Assembly (NCBI GenBank): GCA_014379165.1
Contig: JACMMG010000046.1
Span: 1-9,126, forward strand
From: Candidatus Parcubacteria bacterium
GTDB taxonomy: Bacteria; Patescibacteriota; Minisyncoccia; Phycocordibacterales; SBAW01
DNA: 9,126 bases
Reading direction: 5' to 3'
The notes under the pieces are model-generated. The model was not told the origin of the DNA. It made no database searches and saw only the letters and a program-made list of their open reading frames with translations. Positions within the stretch are counted from its first letter, which is position 1. Each line of letters starts with the position of its first letter. A program made the translations under genes and the position numbers. Shown piece after piece: positions 1 through 5,577 of this stretch.

Positions 1-1177
1 GGCCAGACTCTTCTTCTGGGATGCCGCTCATGCCGGCCAATAATACCGGGTTGAATGCAACGCCCGCCCCCAGCCCAAGCAAGATCATCCCAGGCAAAAT
101 ATGGAGGTAGAAGTTTGCATCAACCGGTGCAAAGGCAAATAAAAGGAGGCCGAGCCCGATGAGCCCCATCCCAACTATGATAGGTATTTTCAGACCAAAA
201 CGTATGACAATCTTTGCAGACAACCAGATAGAGAAAACCGCCATAATAATATTGGAAGGCAAGAATGCCAGTCCAACTTCCATCGGCGTATATTCAAGTA
301 CCAGCTGAAGGTAAAGTGCCGAAAGAAAAAACCAGGCAAACATCGCAACAGACCATAAAATACCAATGATGCTTATTACGACAACATTTCCTAATTTAAA
401 AATGCTAAGAGGTATAAGTGGCGAGTGAGCACGGGATTCAATATAGACAAAAAGTGTAAGCAGGAACGCTGAAAGCCCAAGCAAGCCGAGGGTTTCAAGT
501 GATGTCCATCCGGTGGTGTTGCCATTAACTATCGCATATACCGCAAGAATAAGAGAAGTAGTCACTGTTACTGCCCCTGCAAAATCAAGATTTCCTGCAC
601 CTATTCCCCGCGTTGCAGGCAATAAATACATGCACAACAAAAAGACTGCAATGCCAACCGGAATATTTATAAGAAATATCCAATGCCAGTCGAACGCACC
701 AGTTAAGACGCCGCCTACCAACACACCAATAGCACCTCCTCCTGCTGATACAAAGCCAAAGATTCCCATTGCTTTGGCACGCTCCCCACTTTCAGTAAAT
801 AAATTTATAAGAAGGGCAAGCGCTACTGCCGAAAAGATCGCCCCTCCAAGACCTTGTGCAGCGCGCGCAACAATAAGTACTGCCTGCGAGGTGGCAATTC
901 CGCATACGAATGATGCGGCAGTAAAAAGTCCAATTCCGACAAGGAACATATTGCGGTTGCCAAATAGATCGCCGAGTCGCCCGCCAAGCAAAAGAAAGCC
1001 ACTGAATGCGAGCATGTACGCGTTAATAACCCACACAAGAGACGTCTCGCTAAAGCCAAGGTCAGTGCGGATAGAAGGGAGCGCGACATTAACAACCGTC
1101 ATGTCTAAAACGATCATGAGGTCTCCAAGGCACAAGACAATAAGCGCTAACCAGCGTGCGTCAATGTTTTTTAACAT
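1..1177 (-). CDS. MFS multidrug efflux transporter, DHA2 (EmrB/QacA-like) family, 3' end outside window
   Basis: Proton-coupled drug exporter of the inner membrane, by family. The frame is open from the ATG at 1177 to the left edge (392 visible residues), so the C-terminus is missing. Very hydrophobic, with about a dozen apparent membrane helices visible. Seen motifs: LDMTVVNVALP in helix 1 (residues 24-34, the DHA2 motif D1), motif A GGRLGDLFGNR (65-75), motif B RAAQGLGGA (105-113), and a motif C-like glycine run GFVSAGGGAIGVLVGG (141-156) in which the usual GP proline is replaced by Gly. The start is well fixed: an in-frame TAA lies six codons upstream and no other good start is near. No clear Shine-Dalgarno is seen. 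Two short dyads lie just upstream (1199-1231). The substrate cannot be told from sequence. The family call is firm; the drug-resistance role is inferred. Confidence 0.93.
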   Translation of the reverse strand, partial: MLKNIDARWLALIVLCLGDLMIVLDMTVVNVALPSIRTDLGFSETSLVWVINAYMLAFSGFLLLGGRLGDLFGNRNMFLVGIGLFTAASFVCGIATSQAVLIVARAAQGLGGAIFSAVALALLINLFTESGERAKAMGIFGFVSAGGGAIGVLVGGVLTGAFDWHWIFLINIPVGIAVFLLCMYLLPATRGIGAGNLDFAGAVTVTTSLILAVYAIVNGNTTGWTSLETLGLLGLSAFLLTLFVYIESRAHSPLIPLSIFKLGNVVVISIIGILWSVAMFAWFFLSALYLQLVLEYTPMEVGLAFLPSNIIMAVFSIWLSAKIVIRFGLKIPIIVGMGLIGLGLLLFAFAPVDANFYLHILPGMILLGLGAGVAFNPVLLAGMSGIPEEESG

Positions 1178-1198
1178 AGCAAAGCGCTTTTTAGCTTA

Positions 1199-1231
1199 TC
1201 GCAGCTGCGAATATTTCTCAACGCAGTTGAG
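1199..1231. promoter_or_regulatory. Two small dyads upstream of the efflux gene (possible operator)
   Basis: A perfect 12-bp palindrome TCGCAGCTGCGA (1199-1210) and a 6-bp inverted repeat CTCAAC-GCA-GTTGAG (1217-1231) lie 22-54 bp before the efflux start codon. On the minus strand TTGAGA (inside the second dyad) is followed 17 bp later by TAAGCT, a poor promoter match with the palindrome in its spacer. This placement suits an operator, but there is no regulator gene next to it and the promoter match is weak. Confidence 0.25.
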
Positions 1232-1322
1232 TGGTTCCATTAAAAAATCCTGCGACAGATTTCCTGTCAATAAAAAGCCGCAGCATTTGCCGCAGCCTGC
1301 GTATCCGAATATAGAGAAAGAA

Positions 1323-1781
1323 TCAGTATCCCTCGGCGGGACGAACATCAATAGTGACGGTATCGAGCATAATATTTCCGTCTTTTGGCAACTTCTCGAA
1401 TACACGACACTGGGCCTTGTGAATGTTGCCCTGAGTCCCTCTCACACAATCTATAATGCGGAAATTCGGGGGTAAACGGAAGAAACATTGGAACTTCTCG
1501 AAATCGAATTCCACTACCTGTTTTCCAAACAGTGGAAAGACCGTGAGAGGTTGCACAGGACTAAGGATTCCATTGACGAGGTAGTTGTGCTCGACTCCAT
1601 CTTCTTTGTACCAAAAGGAGCAGGTTGTGTTGCCTTCCTCATCGGAAATGCAGCCCGAAACGCCTCCTTCAGTGATCCCTGCCGCCACAGTCATGCAAGA
1701 GAGATTTCCATGCTCGACGTACAAGTCGGCCTGTGCAGGCAAAGAAAAACTCGCTAGCAACGCTAAGAGCATGCGTCTCAT
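1323..1781 (-). CDS. Small secreted cysteine-rich protein, function unknown
   Basis: 152 residues that I do not recognise as a known family. The N-terminus is a clear Sec signal peptide: basic MRR, a hydrophobic stretch LLALLASFSL, and an AQA cleavage site after residue 18, so the mature protein starts at DLYVEHG. The mature part has six cysteines (29, 44, 54, 99, 112, 125), which could form three disulphides outside the cytoplasm, and is rich in beta-forming segments. No transmembrane helix or lipobox is seen after the signal. The ATG at 1781 has AAGGAG about 9 nt upstream; a second ATG three codons on is less well placed. It lies after a terminator, so it probably has its own promoter. It ends with TGA. 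An envelope or secreted role is inferred only from the signal peptide. Confidence 0.8.
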   Translation of the reverse strand: MRRMLLALLASFSLPAQADLYVEHGNLSCMTVAAGITEGGVSGCISDEEGNTTCSFWYKEDGVEHNYLVNGILSPVQPLTVFPLFGKQVVEFDFEKFQCFFRLPPNFRIIDCVRGTQGNIHKAQCRVFEKLPKDGNIMLDTVTIDVRPAEGY

Positions 1782-1808
1782 CCTCTTTTTCTCCTTATTG
1801 ATTCGGGT

Positions 1809-1837
1809 ACCATACGCCCTCTCTTTTTATTGTGCAA
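1809..1837 (-). promoter_or_regulatory. Possible promoter of the secreted protein gene
   Basis: On the minus strand TTGCAC and TATGGT are 17 bp apart, giving a start near 1802 and a leader of about 20 nt that contains the AAGGAG ribosome site. Position is good, between the upstream terminator and the gene, but the -35 box matches consensus at only three of six bases. Confidence 0.35.
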
Positions 1838-1865
1838 TACTGTCTCTGTTCTGTCACGGCGCAAT

Positions 1866-1888
1866 AAAAAACTGCGGACAATCCGCAG
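1866..1888 (-). terminator. Rho-independent terminator after the helicase/hypothetical gene pair
   Basis: On the minus strand a perfect 7-bp stem (CTGCGGA/TCCGCAG, 3-nt loop) is followed directly by six T's. It begins about 23 nt after the stop codon of the 1912-2178 gene and separates that unit from the secreted protein gene. Confidence 0.88.
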
Positions 1889-1911
1889 CTTACTCCCCCC
1901 AATCGGTTGAA

Positions 1912-2178
1912 TTAGAAATTGACGCGATATGGGCTCAGCAGGCTTTCTTTGACGACACAGGAGATATTACCCAATTCAGTACTGAACATCACTTGTACTT
2001 CGTCAGAAAGATCGCCCTGTTCCTCGACTATTCCTTGGTTTGAAGGGTAGAGTAGTATGTCATCTCCCCATCCAACAGGTGTAGTCTTTATCCGTTGTTT
2101 GGGCCAAACGGACTGACCATTGCCAAAAATAGCCAACGCGATTCTTCTTCTATTCCAGACGCGCGTACTACGCTGCAT
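1912..2178 (-). CDS. Hypothetical 88-residue protein
   Basis: Short gene, not recognised. The frame can be extended to a TTG at 2208 that directly abuts the helicase stop codon (98 residues), but the ATG at 2178 has GGAG 8 nt upstream and is the better start. The N-terminus is basic (RSTRVWNRRR), the C-terminal half is mixed and acidic (VEEQGDLSDE), there is one Cys, and no signal peptide or membrane helix is seen. It lies 30 bp after the helicase stop and just before a strong terminator, so it is probably the last gene of the helicase transcript. Position, ribosome site and terminator favour a real gene; lack of a recognisable domain keeps the confidence moderate. Confidence 0.5.
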   Translation of the reverse strand: MQRSTRVWNRRRIALAIFGNGQSVWPKQRIKTTPVGWGDDILLYPSNQGIVEEQGDLSDEVQVMFSTELGNISCVVKESLLSPYRVNF

Positions 2179-2208
2179 TGAAATTACTCCGAACCACTGC
2201 GATGTCAA

Positions 2209-3432
2209 TTAGCGCGCTTCAATGAAAGTCAGGGCCTTTCCCTTTTTGCCAGCGCGGCCGGTGCGGCCAATGCGATGCACATAATCGTCGTGTGTTGCGG
2301 GAAGATCGTAGTTGATAACGTGCGAGACGCCCGCAATGTCGAGTCCGCGCGCAGCAACATCGGTCGCAACAAGGATGTTAACGTGATCTTGCTTAAAAAG
2401 TGTGAGCGCCTTTTGGCGTTTGCCCTGGGTTTTGTCGCCGTGGATAGACTCTGCCTTAAAGCCTTTTTCGATGAGTTTTTTTGAAAGCTTTTCTACCCCG
2501 TGCTTGGTGCGGCCGAAAATAAGCACCTTGTCGAAGCCGGGCTGAATAAGAAGGTCGTGCAGAACAACGAGCTTGTCGATGCCGCGCGGTACGAGCACAA
2601 CGTCTTGATCAATTCCTGAAGCCGTCTCGCGAGTTGCTACTTTAATACGCACTGGTTCGTGTAGAAATTCTTGGATAAGCCCTTCGATAGTAGGTGAAAG
2701 TGTGGCGGAAAAAAAGAGCGTGTGACGCGGCTTGGGCATGCCCGCCATAAGAAAACGCATGTCAGCAATAAAACCCATGTCGAGCATGCGGTCCGCCTCA
2801 TCAAGAACGATTGTTTGAAAATCTTTGAGTTTTATATGGCCACGCTCAATAAGGTCTTTAAGGCGTCCGGGGGTGCCGATAACAAATTGGTTTGGATGGC
2901 GCAAGGAAGAAATTTGAGCACCAATGCCGGCACCTCCAACGCAACAAACTGAAAAAAGACGCATGCCTTTGGTTAGTCCCTGCACTTCCACCTGGATCTG
3001 CTGCGCAAGCTCACGAGTTGGCACCACAATTAACACTTGCGCACCTGGGGTATGACGTACCTTATGTATGAGCGGGATAAGAAACGCCGCGGTCTTGCCG
3101 GTACCGGTTTGTGCAATGCCGACAACATCATTGCCTTTAAGGATGTGCGGAATGACGCGGTCTTGGATAGGGGTTGGTGTGGTGTAGCCTTTTAAAAGGA
3201 TGCTTTGTTTAACAACATCATCGACTGCAAAGTCGGTGAAGGCATGCTCAGGAACAAAATGCTCCACCTCTTCTGTAATGACTGCTTTGTTTATAAAACG
3301 CGAAGGGTCCATATGCTCGCTCTTTGGAGCTGAGCGATTAGAACTACCTCGGCGCACAAAAGGGCGTCGGGTGTTATTAAAACGGCTCGACGAATGAGAG
3401 TTGCTTCGGGAAAAAGGTTTTTTATACGGCAT
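2209..3432 (-). CDS. DEAD-box ATP-dependent RNA helicase (RhlE-like core)
   Basis: Unwinds or remodels RNA duplexes using ATP, in the cytoplasm; relatives act in ribosome assembly, mRNA decay and cold adaptation. With the ATG at 3432 the protein has 407 residues. Visible motifs: Q motif (F66 to PTPIQ at 86-90), motif I AQTGTGKT (107-114), Ia PTRELA (138-143), Ib TPGR (187-190), II DEAD (211-214), III SAT (242-244), V ATDVAARGLDI (356-366), VI HRIGRTGR (386-393). A basic Ser/Arg-rich arm of about 40 residues precedes the core. The protein stops soon after motif VI, with none of the usual C-terminal RNA-binding tail. The open frame extends to a TTG at 3528, but that TTG is the -35 box of a perfect promoter, so it cannot be the start. 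No strong Shine-Dalgarno precedes 3432; a GTG at 3450 and an ATG at 3312 are alternatives. Confidence 0.96.
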   Translation of the reverse strand: MPYKKPFSRSNSHSSSRFNNTRRPFVRRGSSNRSAPKSEHMDPSRFINKAVITEEVEHFVPEHAFTDFAVDDVVKQSILLKGYTTPTPIQDRVIPHILKGNDVVGIAQTGTGKTAAFLIPLIHKVRHTPGAQVLIVVPTRELAQQIQVEVQGLTKGMRLFSVCCVGGAGIGAQISSLRHPNQFVIGTPGRLKDLIERGHIKLKDFQTIVLDEADRMLDMGFIADMRFLMAGMPKPRHTLFFSATLSPTIEGLIQEFLHEPVRIKVATRETASGIDQDVVLVPRGIDKLVVLHDLLIQPGFDKVLIFGRTKHGVEKLSKKLIEKGFKAESIHGDKTQGKRQKALTLFKQDHVNILVATDVAARGLDIAGVSHVINYDLPATHDDYVHRIGRTGRAGKKGKALTFIEAR

Positions 3433-3499
3433 ACGCGGTGCTATTCTCACAAGAGCTATTGAGCTCCGTGGAGAGCACAAAGAAGTCTGAGATGTATCT

Positions 3500-3528
3500 A
3501 TTATAACAAATCCTTTATTTTTTGTCAA
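3500..3528 (-). promoter_or_regulatory. Perfect-consensus sigma-70 promoter of the helicase gene
   Basis: On the minus strand TTGACA (3528-3523) and TATAAT (3505-3500) are exactly 17 bp apart, a perfect match to the housekeeping consensus. Transcription should start near A3493, giving a leader of about 60 nt. The leader holds a small hairpin (GAGCT/AGCTC with a 4-nt loop, 3453-3466). Confidence 0.92.
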
Positions 3529-3540
3529 CTCTCCTACTGT

Positions 3541-3572
3541 AACTTAAAGATGCCTATATGCATCTTTAAGTT
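3541..3572 (-). terminator. 13-bp hairpin directly after trmD
   Basis: Perfect inverted repeat with 13-bp arms (AACTTAAAGATGC and its complement) and a 6-nt loop. It begins at the base after the trmD stop codon. The stem is A/T-rich, and on the minus strand the U's (UUUAAGUU) lie in the stem with only a poor tract after it. It probably ends or stabilises the trmD transcript. It lies 12 bp upstream of the -35 box of the helicase promoter. Confidence 0.6.
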
Positions 3573-4298
3573 TTAAGAAGGGTTACTACGCGTTTTGGAA
3601 CGCTGCGCGTCTATTTTTGCGTGATGGCCAGAAAGGAGCACTTTGGGTACACGGATTTTCTTTCCTTTATATATAAGGGTCTCGGGGCGGGTGTATACGT
3701 CGTGGCTGGCAACCCTTCCCTCTTCGAGCGACTCGAATCGGCCGAGCACACCTTTTATTTGGCGTGCAGCGGCATCAATTATTGCAAGCGCAGGCACCTC
3801 GCCGCCTGTAAGGATATACGGTCCAACCGAAATTTCTTCGGCTTTCAGTACTTTTTTTGCCCGGGCATCAATGCCCTCGTAGCGGCCACACACGATAATT
3901 ATGTCTTTGTGTCGGGTCAAGGCCTTAGCATACGCATTCGTCAAAAGTTTACCGCCCGCAGAGGTAATGATTACTTTTGCCCTTCTTCCAGCAAGGTCGG
4001 ACCTTGCTGGACCTTTTTTATTAACTTTTGACAAGATTTTCTCTACCGCTTTTATGACTGGCTCGGCGCGTAAGACCATACCGGGGCCGCCGCCGTAGGG
4101 CCTCTCATCTACCCTAAGCTGCTTTACAGCCGGGCGGTCGCCCGGCGACTTAGCCTTGCCCCATTTATTGCCAGCAAAATCGCGCAGTTGGTACGTCTTA
4201 ACAGACAGCTTTTTGTCTTTTATTGCGCGCCCCAAAATCGACGCATTGGTATACGCCTCAATTACCTCGGGAAATAGAGTTACGACGTGAAAATTCAT
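3573..4298 (-). CDS. trmD: tRNA (guanine-N1)-methyltransferase TrmD
   Basis: SPOUT-family enzyme that uses S-adenosylmethionine to make m1G37 in tRNAs that read C-starting codons, which prevents +1 frameshifting. 241 residues. Visible family signatures: MNFHVVTLFPE at the N-terminus, RVDERPYGGGPGMV (62-75), CGRYEGID (137-144), ISVGPYILTGGEVPA (156-170), the Arg of IDAAARQIKGVLG (R179), YTRPE (202-206), and VPKVLLSGHHAKI (218-229). Odd points: the linker after RDF (about 41-61) and the region 92-107 look 10-14 residues longer than in the E. coli enzyme as I remember it, and each holds a DNA palindrome in frame. The segment carrying the catalytic Asp (DSF in E. coli) reads ESLEEGRVAS, so the general base is uncertain. 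The C-terminal domain is short. Its ATG overlaps the stop of the HD gene by 4 bp (ATGA), which implies translational coupling. Confidence 0.95.
   Translation of the reverse strand: MNFHVVTLFPEVIEAYTNASILGRAIKDKKLSVKTYQLRDFAGNKWGKAKSPGDRPAVKQLRVDERPYGGGPGMVLRAEPVIKAVEKILSKVNKKGPARSDLAGRRAKVIITSAGGKLLTNAYAKALTRHKDIIIVCGRYEGIDARAKKVLKAEEISVGPYILTGGEVPALAIIDAAARQIKGVLGRFESLEEGRVASHDVYTRPETLIYKGKKIRVPKVLLSGHHAKIDAQRSKTRSNPS
3987..4011. repeat. Palindromic element inside trmD, terminator-like on the plus strand
   Basis: Perfect inverted repeat with 11-bp arms (TCCAGCAAGGT/ACCTTGCTGGA) and a CGG loop, followed on the plus strand by ACC and six T's (4014-4019). It lies in frame in trmD and encodes GPARSDLAG (residues 96-104), within an apparent extra segment relative to standard TrmD. 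It may be an inserted palindromic repeat. It could also stop antisense transcription; no plus-strand gene upstream needs it. Confidence 0.8.
4129..4146. repeat. Second palindromic element inside trmD
   Basis: Perfect inverted repeat with 8-bp GC-only arms (GCCGGGCG/CGCCCGGC) around a 2-nt centre, with weaker outer arms CTAAG/CTTAG (4114-4118 and 4149-4153). It lies in frame and encodes SPGDRPA (residues 51-57), in the other apparent extra segment of TrmD. No T-tract follows, so it is not terminator-like. Confidence 0.7.
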
Positions 4299-5104
4299 GC
4301 GAATTCCCGCTGAGTATACAGATTTTCTATTTCTTCGCTATCACCAGAATTTAGAATCACCTTTTTCCACTCATCATACTGTGGATATCCAACACTCTTA
4401 GATAAGGATTCCTTAGTATGCACAGAACATGTTGGTAATATACTTTTCCAATCGAGTGCGGGAGAAATTTCAAAAAATACGTGCGAATCCTTAAGTGCAC
4501 CGATCTCAGGATATTTTTCCAGCATTTGTGCACGTCGACGTATATTGAGATCATCAAAGAGCGGTATAGTGCCAAACTCGTTAACCATCGAACTGGTAAA
4601 GCGTGCATTGCCAGCGTAGAGCTCATGAATTCCCTCGCCAAAGCCATCTAAGACATCCATGAATTTTGCAACCCGCGCCTCTTGTGTACGTAAATCCTGC
4701 ACATCATCCTGTAAATCCTGATACTCAAAACCTGCAAAAGTTTTAGGAAACCGCTCAACAAGCTTCGCAATCGCTTCTCGCTCTTGCGCATCGATTGCGG
4801 CAAGTTGAGCCGGTGTCATTTTTGCCTTATCGCCTGCTTGATAGTCACCCGTGAGAATTTCTGGGTCATCGTGTACCAAGGCCAGAGCAATCGCCCGCTT
4901 TATATCAAAATTCGAACCCAATGTATCTTTCAGAATTGGTGACACATGCTCTATAAGTAATGCTACTTTTTTGCCGTGCGAAAAAAGATGCGGACGATAG
5001 AACATAGGTTTCCAAGTGTGCCAACGATAAACAAGACGCAACTCTTCTTCCCGCCCGGGAAATGTTGAAAGTTCGGCTAGAAGTTCAGAAATAATACTAC
5101 TCAT
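4295..5104 (-). CDS. HD-domain metal-dependent phosphohydrolase (YfbR/HDDC2-like)
   Basis: 269 residues with an HD fold typical of nucleotidases and other phosphohydrolases that use a divalent metal. Likely ligands seen: H43 (LFSHGKKVALL), the H78-D79 pair in ALVHDDPEI, and D150 or D153 in KFMDVLDGF. The stretch HDDPEILTGDYQAGDKAKMT (78-97) resembles the HDxxE..tGD segment of YfbR-type 5'-deoxynucleotidases. It is longer than YfbR (about 200 residues), with a C-terminal extension of some 80 residues that I do not recognise. No signal or membrane segment is seen. It is coupled to trmD by a 4-bp ATGA overlap and occupies the place where rimM often lies in rpsP-trmD operons. The ATG at 5104 lies 4 nt after the T-run of a terminator and has only a poor ribosome site. 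The substrate is unknown; nucleotidase is a family-based guess. Confidence 0.85.
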   Translation of the reverse strand: MSSIISELLAELSTFPGREEELRLVYRWHTWKPMFYRPHLFSHGKKVALLIEHVSPILKDTLGSNFDIKRAIALALVHDDPEILTGDYQAGDKAKMTPAQLAAIDAQEREAIAKLVERFPKTFAGFEYQDLQDDVQDLRTQEARVAKFMDVLDGFGEGIHELYAGNARFTSSMVNEFGTIPLFDDLNIRRRAQMLEKYPEIGALKDSHVFFEISPALDWKSILPTCSVHTKESLSKSVGYPQYDEWKKVILNSGDSEEIENLYTQREFA

Positions 5105-5108
5105 ACGT

Positions 5109-5140
5109 AAAATCCGCGCTTTAACTTTAGCGCGGATTTT
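5109..5140 (-). terminator. Strong terminator between khpA and the HD gene
   Basis: Perfect inverted repeat with 12-bp arms (AAAATCCGCGCT and its complement) and an 8-nt loop. On the minus strand it is a GC-rich stem ending in TTTT; the matching A-run on the other side makes it look bidirectional. It starts 19 nt after the khpA stop codon, and its T-run ends only 4 nt before the HD start codon. Confidence 0.85.
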
Positions 5141-5152
5141 AACGATTGTCAG
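5124..5152 (-). promoter_or_regulatory. Possible promoter of the HD-trmD pair, embedded in the terminator
   Basis: On the minus strand CTGACA (5152-5147) and TAAAGT (5129-5124) are 17 bp apart, with five and four of six consensus matches. The -10 box falls in the terminator loop. The start would be near 5117, giving a leader of about 13 nt, close to leaderless. The strong terminator upstream makes a separate promoter for the HD-trmD pair plausible. Confidence 0.4.
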
Positions 5153-5159
5153 TTTAAAG

Positions 5160-5531
5160 CTAGAGTTTCAGATCGTCCATCGCTTCGTCGACAGATTTCA
5201 TTGCCGGAGTTGCCGGTGCCTCGTGGCTACCGTCCCATCCAGTATTTTCGCTCCCGCCGCCCGCTTCAGGACTACGCATGCCGCCAAGCGGCTCATTGAT
5301 CTTAAGGTTAACGCGGGCATTGTGCTTCATTCCTACAACGCGCAGAAGTGTGCGGATAGCCTTAGCGGTGTTGCCGCTTCGTCCAATGACCTTGCCCATG
5401 TCGTCAGGATGCAAATCGAGCGTCAAAAGAACGCCCATCTCATCTACTGCGCGATTAATTTTGACCGCGTCCGGGTTTTCTACCAAACCTTTTACTACGA
5501 ATTCTAAAAACTCCTGATCCTTTTCTGCCAT
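5160..5531 (-). CDS. khpA: KH-domain RNA-binding protein KhpA (YlqC/UPF0109 family) with extra C-terminal tail
   Basis: Small RNA chaperone of the KhpA family; partners of the KhpB/Jag type are known in Firmicutes. 123 residues. The KH core occupies about 1-80, with the RNA-binding GxxG loop at G50-R51-S52-G53 within MGKVIGRSGNTAKAIRTLL and the closing strand ARVNLKINEP. Usual KhpA proteins have about 75-85 residues; here about 40 residues follow, first Gly/Ser-rich (PLGGMRSPEAGGGSENTG), then acidic (KSVDEAMDDLKL). The tail is probably disordered. It follows rpsP by 46 bp, the classical rpsP-khpA order. No Shine-Dalgarno is evident before the ATG at 5531, which is preceded by an A/T-rich stretch. 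A strong terminator follows. Confidence 0.93.
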   Translation of the reverse strand: MAEKDQEFLEFVVKGLVENPDAVKINRAVDEMGVLLTLDLHPDDMGKVIGRSGNTAKAIRTLLRVVGMKHNARVNLKINEPLGGMRSPEAGGGSENTGWDGSHEAPATPAMKSVDEAMDDLKL

Positions 5532-5549
5532 GACAGTATATTTATTATT

Positions 5550-5571
5550 AAAAGACTACCACTAGTCTCTT
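5550..5571 (-). promoter_or_regulatory. Intercistronic hairpin between rpsP and khpA
   Basis: On the minus strand AAGAGACTA-GTGG-TAGTCTTTT can form a 9-bp stem including one G-U pair, followed by an A/T-rich stretch. It is too A/U-rich to be a strong terminator. It may be a weak attenuator or processing site that sets the rpsP:khpA ratio. Confidence 0.4.
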
Positions 5572-5577
5572 TCTATC

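Noticed and set aside
1239..1270. TTGACA at 1270-1265 as -35 box of the efflux gene promoter
   Set aside because: The only -10-like word (TTTAAT) is 20 bp away, too far for a normal promoter; the match is probably chance.
1277..1296. GCCGCAGC direct repeat as a terminator after the secreted protein gene
   Set aside because: The two copies are direct, not inverted, so they form no good stem even though T's follow on the minus strand.
513..1475. 320-residue open frame on the plus strand
   Set aside because: It is antisense to the efflux transporter, whose motifs are unmistakable; its product is low-complexity with no domain.
2206..2208. TTG at 2208 as start of the short hypothetical gene
   Set aside because: It directly follows the helicase stop without a ribosome site; the ATG at 2178 has GGAG at proper distance.
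4690..4722. GTAAATCCTG direct repeat in the HD gene
   Set aside because: It encodes the repeated QDL in a helix (QDLQDDVQDL); most simply a coding coincidence.
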